NCBI GenBank assembly: GCA_900074885.1
Contig: FJUW01000073.1
Coordinates: 1-64,000, forward strand
From: Rhynchosporium graminicola
Lineage: Eukaryota > Ascomycota > Leotiomycetes > Helotiales > Ploettnerulaceae
Length of the DNA: 64,000 nt
Direction: 5' to 3'
The position numbers were made by a program, and so were the translations under genes. The notes under the pieces are model-generated. The model was not told the DNA's origin and did no database searches. It worked only from the letters and a program-made list of their open reading frames with translations. Positions 58,521 to 64,000 of the stretch are shown here, one piece after another; the first letter of the stretch is position 1, and the number at the start of each line of letters is the position of its first letter.

Positions 58521-61500
58521 TTACCCCCCTCCTGTTTCGAGGTTAGGGCTATCGAGTCTATTCTTCTCCTTCTACTTATTAAGTACTATAGTAATAGTAA
58601 GAGCTACTTCCGGTTCTTATATTAGCCTTATATAACTTATCTATTTAATCAGATACTTCTTTTTCTATTAGCCTCCTCTTCGAAAAGATCTCTCCGCTAG
58701 GATTTCTTCTACTTCGAACTTATCTTCGTCCGCTACTAGTAGTAGCAGCGGCTATAAGTTACCTTATACTTAGCTCGGTAATAGGTTAGTAGTAGCTAAG
58801 TATAATAGCTATATATGAAAAATATTATATATTCCTAGCGGTATATCTAAGTAGTAGCTATACGACCCTACTGCTTCGAGTACTATATACTTAGCTTGCT
58901 TTATATCGAGTTTCTTTATAAGTCGATTCGTACGAATATTCTATAAACTTAACTAGACTTTATCTCCGACTTTAAACTCTGAGGCTTATTAGTAGTAATA
59001 ATTAGTAACCTCTTCTCAAACTTATTACGCTACTACTATTACTATCTATACTTATTCCCTAGCGTCTTATAGCTTCTTTAAGATCATATCCGCCTTTTAA
59101 ACAAGTAAGTAGTTAGTAGTAGTAGTAGGTTCATCTTCGATATTCAAATCGACGTATTATATATAGTAACTATAGGTCAGAAAGAAAGAGCTTACTCTTA
59201 TTAATCTAGTATCTTAGTTATTAATTACTACCTCTACTGATAGTAGTATATTAAACTAATCGTCTTATACGAAGTCTACGAATATATATAAATATATCTC
59301 TAGCGTCTAGTTTATTCTCTCTATAGAGCTGTCGGTTTCCGGGTAGTAAGCTATAGAGAGGCGTCGCGTAATCCCTAGTAAATTATATACTTATATTTAT
59401 AATATTCCGACGAAATATTTCCCTCGGTTAGATATAATTACGCGTAGTAATACGTATTATTTATAGTAGACTCGTATAAACTATTTTACTATAGCTTCTA
59501 TATTAATTAATAATAGTCTATTATATAAAATTCCTTTCCTAAGCTAATTAGTAATTATAAATAAGTTAGTATATCCTTCACTTTCAGAAAGATCGATAAT
59601 AAAATCATAGAAATTTCTTACTAGATCTAGTCTAGTAATAGTAGTAGCTTAAGGAATCCTTACCTTTAGTCTCGCTATGTCTTATTCCTTCTATAAACGT
59701 TATAATTCTAAATAAACCTTATTATATCTTCTAATTTCTATAGTTAGAAGAATTATTTACTTATAATAATAGAAGTTAAATCTCGTTCTAAGTATCTATA
59801 TATCTAAGTATCATATATCGCTTAGATTAACTTTATATATAGTTCTTCGGAGTCAGGTACTTATAGCTTACCTCGGAATTATAGTTTATCTACTTCTGAT
59901 AGGAAGCACTTTAATACTAATATTTTCAACTTCAGCGTAATAGAGAAGACGCGCTACTTATCGCGTATTACTTTAGCTACTCTCTAGTATATACTATTAG
60001 CTTATTCTGCTTATAACTAGAGTTCCTTAAGCGGCGTAGAAGTAGTAATAGTAGTATTATTATCTAGGGTAGCTTTATTAACTATTTCGAGTATTTTAAC
60101 TTATAGGGATTCGTTCTATAGTCGCGAGGCTTCTTCTTCTTCTCAGCCTCTTCGATCTTATTATATTATAACCGGAGCTACTACTACTATCCCTTATAGT
60201 AGTAGCAGTTCTTATAGTACTTTCAGCTTAATTAGTTAGACTAACTAGTACTAGAGTCGTTTATCTTCTATACTATAGAGTATATCCTATGCGTATTATA
60301 AGAGTATATATATATGCTTATTTTCTTTCCCGGTAATATAACTAATTATATAATTAAACTGCAAGAGAAGTAATAACTATTATATTCATTACTCTATAAG
60401 CTACTATACTATTATAAAATACTCGAGGTTCTTATAGTTAGTACGAATATAGAATTCCTATACGCTTTTCAATTCGTACTACTACTCCCTAAAGTAATAT
60501 ATAATTACTAGTATTTCCTTATTATAAATCTCATAGTTATATTCACCTAGAGCGTTTTTCTTCGAAAAGAATATATAAAGTCGTAAGTATCTTTAGTCGT
60601 CGAATTATATAAGTACTCCTTCTACTGCCTATCTAGAGGAGTTTATTTCGAGTATTATTTCTTAGTTAGGGTTAAACTGCGCTAGCGTAAGTCTAGTAGT
60701 AAATATATCTTTTAGCTTCTTAAACGCTTCGTCTATAGCTTCGTCTTACTATTATAGCCGGTCTTTATAAGTAAGCTATATTAGTAGTAATATAATCGTT
60801 AAGTAATCTCTAATAAATATCCGATAGAAATTCGCAAATCCTAAGAAGCTTCGTACTCCTTTTACTAAGTTCGGGAGTTCCTATTCTCGAATCGCTTATA
60901 CTTTCTTAGGGTCTATTTAAATACTCTTTTTTATATTAATTACGAACTTAAGGTATTTCGTTATTTATACTTCTAATTCGCACTTATCGATATCTAGTTA
61001 TAATTTAGTCTTGCGTAATCTTATTATAACTCTCGCTACTTACTTTCGGTAGTAATAGTAGTTACTATCTATATAAATTAGAATATTATTAATATAAGTA
61101 GTATAGGATTCGTCTAAGTAGTCGTATAAAGCTTAATTAATATATTATTAAAATATACTTAGGGTATTCGTAAGTCTAAAAGGAGTTACTAGCTACTTAA
61201 TAGACTATATCTCATGCGAAAAGCTATCTTCTATTTATCGCTAGTAGTAATACGTATCTTATAGAAAGTAATAGTAATATCTAGTTTCGTAAACTATTTC
61301 GCTTTTCCTATATTCCGAAGAGTCTTATAGATTAGTAGTAGTAAGTATCGATCCTTCTTTATAATTCGATTCAACTTATAGTAATTAATATGAAATTATA
61401 GCTTATCTTCTAGTTTCTTTATAAATAAGTTAAGAGTAATAGTAGGCGAATTATTAACTGGAATAAATCCCTTATTAAGAAGCTTTATAAGAGTCTTCTA

Positions 61501-63480
61501 TAGTACTAAGAGTTTATCGCGAGATATATTATATAAGAGGCCCTAAGATACTATAAGTTCCTTACTATTATATAGTTCGAGTTCAATCTTATAGTTAATC
61601 CCGGGACCTTATAGTAGTAGTAGTATATCTGCCTTCTTATTATCATATAAGTTAAAGTACTTATATAGCTAATTAGGGAGTTTCGTTCGCAGGTTAGTCT
61701 TTATCTTTAGTATAAGGGCCTTCTAGATATCTACTAAACTTATAGTAAATATCTATATCTTCTTATATAGTCGTCCTCGAGTAAGCTTATTAAATACTAT
61801 TACTAATACTACGAAGTAGTCTAGCTTATAGTCCGGCTCCTATACTCGGTTACGTAAAGTTATAATAGTAATATTAATATAGTATTATAACTTCGATACG
61901 ATTATATATATATTATTTTTCTTAAACTATAGTAGTCCTAAAATCAGATCGTAGTCTTCTAGGCGTAATACTATATAGAAAAAAGCCTTAGCTTCCTTAT
62001 ATCTATTAATATCTATTTCGATAACTATTACTTCTATAATAGGACTTCTCTCTCCTTCGAACGAACTTATCTTAATAGGGGAAATAGGGAAACGCTAAAG
62101 GTAGTAATAAGTAGTAAAGCGGGAATTAATAATACTATATAAAAAGCACTTAGTATTAAGTAGAATTTTAGCGTAATACTCTTTATTAATTATTATAGAT
62201 ACTAGGAAAGAGGTTCTATTAATTATATTCTGAAACTAATCCTAAGCTTCTGCTACTACTATCTGATTAACTTCCTTCTACTTCCATTAGCGATTATCGA
62301 TAGAAGCTATTCTTTTCCCGAGCTCTCTAACTCGGAGCTCGATTCGTTTATCTCGATTATCTTTATTTTCGACTTCTTTATCTTTATCTTAGCTATTACT
62401 ATATAGCTTTTCTTCTTCTTAGTTTAAGCTAGCTTTATATAATAGTTATAGACTATATATCTATCTTATCTATAGCAGAAGTAAAGTCGTTCCGATTTCT
62501 GTCTTTCGATATTAGTAGGACTTATCTATTAGAGTTCTTTCCTTATTATTATAGCTATAGTAGTAATAGAGGTTATTTCCTACTCTATCAGGTTTACTAT
62601 ATATCGATCCGCTTTAGCGGACTATCCTTATACTTACTTCTATTAGTCTATTCTAGCTAATAGCTCCTTAACTTCAGTTAGTTAGTCGCTAATTATTCGT
62701 AATTATAAATAGTACTTTTTATATAACTATTCCTCTTTTATCCTAATTATACTACGGACTAGAGTAGTAGCAATAATAGCCTTCAAGTAACTCTTCTTAA
62801 TTATATATGCCTAGTCCTATCCTTCTGCTTCGAGGATTAGCTAATTGAAATTATTAAGGAACTTATTTAAAGGATAAGCTCCTTACTTAATTTTATTTAG
62901 TTAGCTTATAGCTTTCTACTAGTAATAAGAGTTACGAAAAGTAATAGCTATCTGCTAGAATAGCCTCTCGACTATTAACTACTCTTACCTCTAAGTAAAG
63001 CTTACCTAAGGGTAAATTCGTCCTATAGCCTCGCCTAAGAGATAGCTAAGTATATACTTTAACCTTTCCCTCTTATTACTAATAGTAGTAGTATTAATCT
63101 CTAGCTTCGCTTATAGGATACCCTCGAATTAGGAGTATAAGGCTAGGTTAGTACTAACGAACTTTTCGGGTTTCGGTATATATTACTTAGTTATCATAAG
63201 TAGTTCCGAGGTTATCGATCGTATTATATCGATAGAAGTGAGTACTACTAGTAGTACTAGTAGTATATTTCGTCGTACCTCTATATCTTCGATCCTATTA
63301 GTTAGAGTAGCGGTCGTATTTACTTATTATACTACTAGCTTAGTCACTTGTTATCTTTATGCCTCGAAGGCATCTAGTAGCTACTAAGAGGGCTATTCTT
63401 CTGCTATAGTAAACTGTATATTCTAGCGTTAATATAGTAGTCGTATGAATAGCCGGACCTACTGTATATAGTCCGAGGCG
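58521..63480 (-). pseudogene. Gypsy-2 gag-pol (broken)
   Basis: Same domain order as gypsy-1. From right: gag with knuckle (about 62455-62510), protease (about 61620-62290), RT (about 60980-61600, with the YINNILIY-type site near 61080), RNase H, integrase (about 58950-60250) and chromodomain (about 58615-58735). Gypsy-2 also marks the original sequence of the hAT target. It is non-coding in its present state. Confidence 0.8.
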
Positions 63481-63749
63481 TGTAACGACACAAGACTCAA
63501 GGCGGTATACGAGCAAGGATAAAACAAGTAGGGAGGCTAAGAGCGATCTTATATAGTCTACTACTAAGGAAATAAAAAGATAAGGAAAGGAAGAGGAGAG
63601 ATATGGAGTGCGAAGCCCCTTATATATATATGCTGGTACTAGTCTGATACTATACCGACTCGGACACTAGTTATACCGGGATACTTATGAACTTAGGCCC
63701 TAGTATCTGTCCTTCTCCTCATATGATGTTTAGGTAAGCTGTTATCATA
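63481..63749 (-). repeat. 3' LTR of the second gypsy-5-family element (269 bp)
   Basis: Inverted match to 38234-38501 and 46199-46466, including AAGAGCGATCTTATATAG and ACTATACCGACTCGG. Confidence 0.93.
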
Positions 63750-64000
63750 TTACCCCCCACCCTAAGAAGAGCTTGACCCTAAGCTTATAAGGTTATAGTT
63801 TATATAATCAGCTTTTATTATAACTATTTTCGTCGATATTCGCGTAACTAGTACTAGCCGGTCTTTAATAGTAGTAAATCCTTTATTAGGTACTAGCTAG
63901 TTACGTTACTATAATAGTACTATATTAGTCGTAGCTTCTAAATCGGGCGATGAACTGTATTTACTTTATCTATTTACAGCGGGAGTCGAGTTTAAGCAGG
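63481..64000 (-). mobile_element. Second gypsy-5-family element, left end only
   Basis: An LTR at 63481-63749, inverted relative to gypsy-5, is followed by the pyrimidine tract TTACCCCCCACCC (polypurine tract on minus) and by sequence matching the reverse of gypsy-5 at about 45950-46190. It is inserted in gypsy-2 and runs off the window. Its LTR keeps the canonical TGTAACGACA start and more CA/TG than gypsy-5, so it is the less mutated copy. Confidence 0.9.

Larger units (their letters stand above)
58301..63480 (-). mobile_element. Gypsy-2, relative of gypsy-1, truncated by a gypsy-5-family insertion
   Basis: Collinear with gypsy-1 once the hAT insertion is removed (constant offset 40431 near the empty hAT site at 61340-61347). 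The 3' LTR is 58301-58520, and the pyrimidine tract at 58521-58534 is the polypurine tract on minus. The minus-strand chromodomain (about 58615-58735), integrase, RNase H, RT and gag are all stop-ridden. The right end is cut at 63480 after GTCCGAGGCG by the next element; its 5' LTR lies outside the window. Confidence 0.88.

Noticed and set aside
1..64000. CRISPR arrays, bacterial operons, phage or plasmid features
   Set aside because: No regularly spaced repeat-spacer array, no ribosome-binding sites or operon layout; introns and RIP indicate a filamentous fungus. The tandem repeats seen are subrepeats of transposons.

Overview
This window looks like a repeat-packed, strongly mutated block of a filamentous ascomycete genome, probably subtelomeric or pericentromeric. 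Outside one small island the DNA is AT-rich, very rich in TA, and poor in CA and TG. Degraded transposon reading frames carry TAG or TAA where Gln or Trp codons are expected. This is the signature of repeat-induced point mutation (RIP: CpA to TpA on either strand), known from Pezizomycotina. The one intact gene has two short introns with fungal-type splice signals. I cannot name the species. All element names (copia-1, gypsy-4 and so on) are my own labels.

Layout. 1-2316: a repeat family built of ~217-bp subunits, with a degenerate telomere-like motif near the left edge. 2317-~5735: an unmutated, base-balanced, apparently single-copy island holding a foldback MITE-like element (3421-3577) and the only credible host gene, a three-exon aminoglycoside-phosphotransferase-family (APH) kinase (3879-5338). 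~5736-24523: a four-deep nest in which copia-2 is split by gypsy-1, gypsy-1 by a hAT DNA transposon, and the hAT transposase by copia-1. Matching target-site duplications (TSDs) prove the last three insertions. 24524-24949: a partial LTR and unassigned sequence.

24950-54700: copia-3, the best-preserved element, split by gypsy-3 and gypsy-4. Gypsy-4 is itself split by gypsy-5 and by a short non-autonomous LTR element. 54701-56788: a fragment of a gypsy-3 relative. 56789-58300: the probable start of an unidentified element. 58301-63480: gypsy-2, a relative of gypsy-1. 63481-64000: the left end of a second gypsy-5-family copy, which runs off the window.

The transposons do not form pathways with one another; their order of arrival can be read from the nesting. 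All are mutated and presumably dead. Several gypsy elements (1, 2, 3, 4) end their polyprotein in a chromodomain, as expected of chromoviruses that target heterochromatin. Gypsy-4, and less clearly gypsy-5, also carry an extra antisense reading frame before the 3' LTR. Notable structural signals are a single N between two near-identical 578-bp copies, a 776-bp tandem duplication inside gypsy-5 that mutated after duplication, and a ~965-bp block identical between gypsy-1 and gypsy-2 inside otherwise diverged copies.

LTR and TSD coordinates were read base by base. Domain coordinates inside mutated polyproteins are approximate, and I ran no database search.
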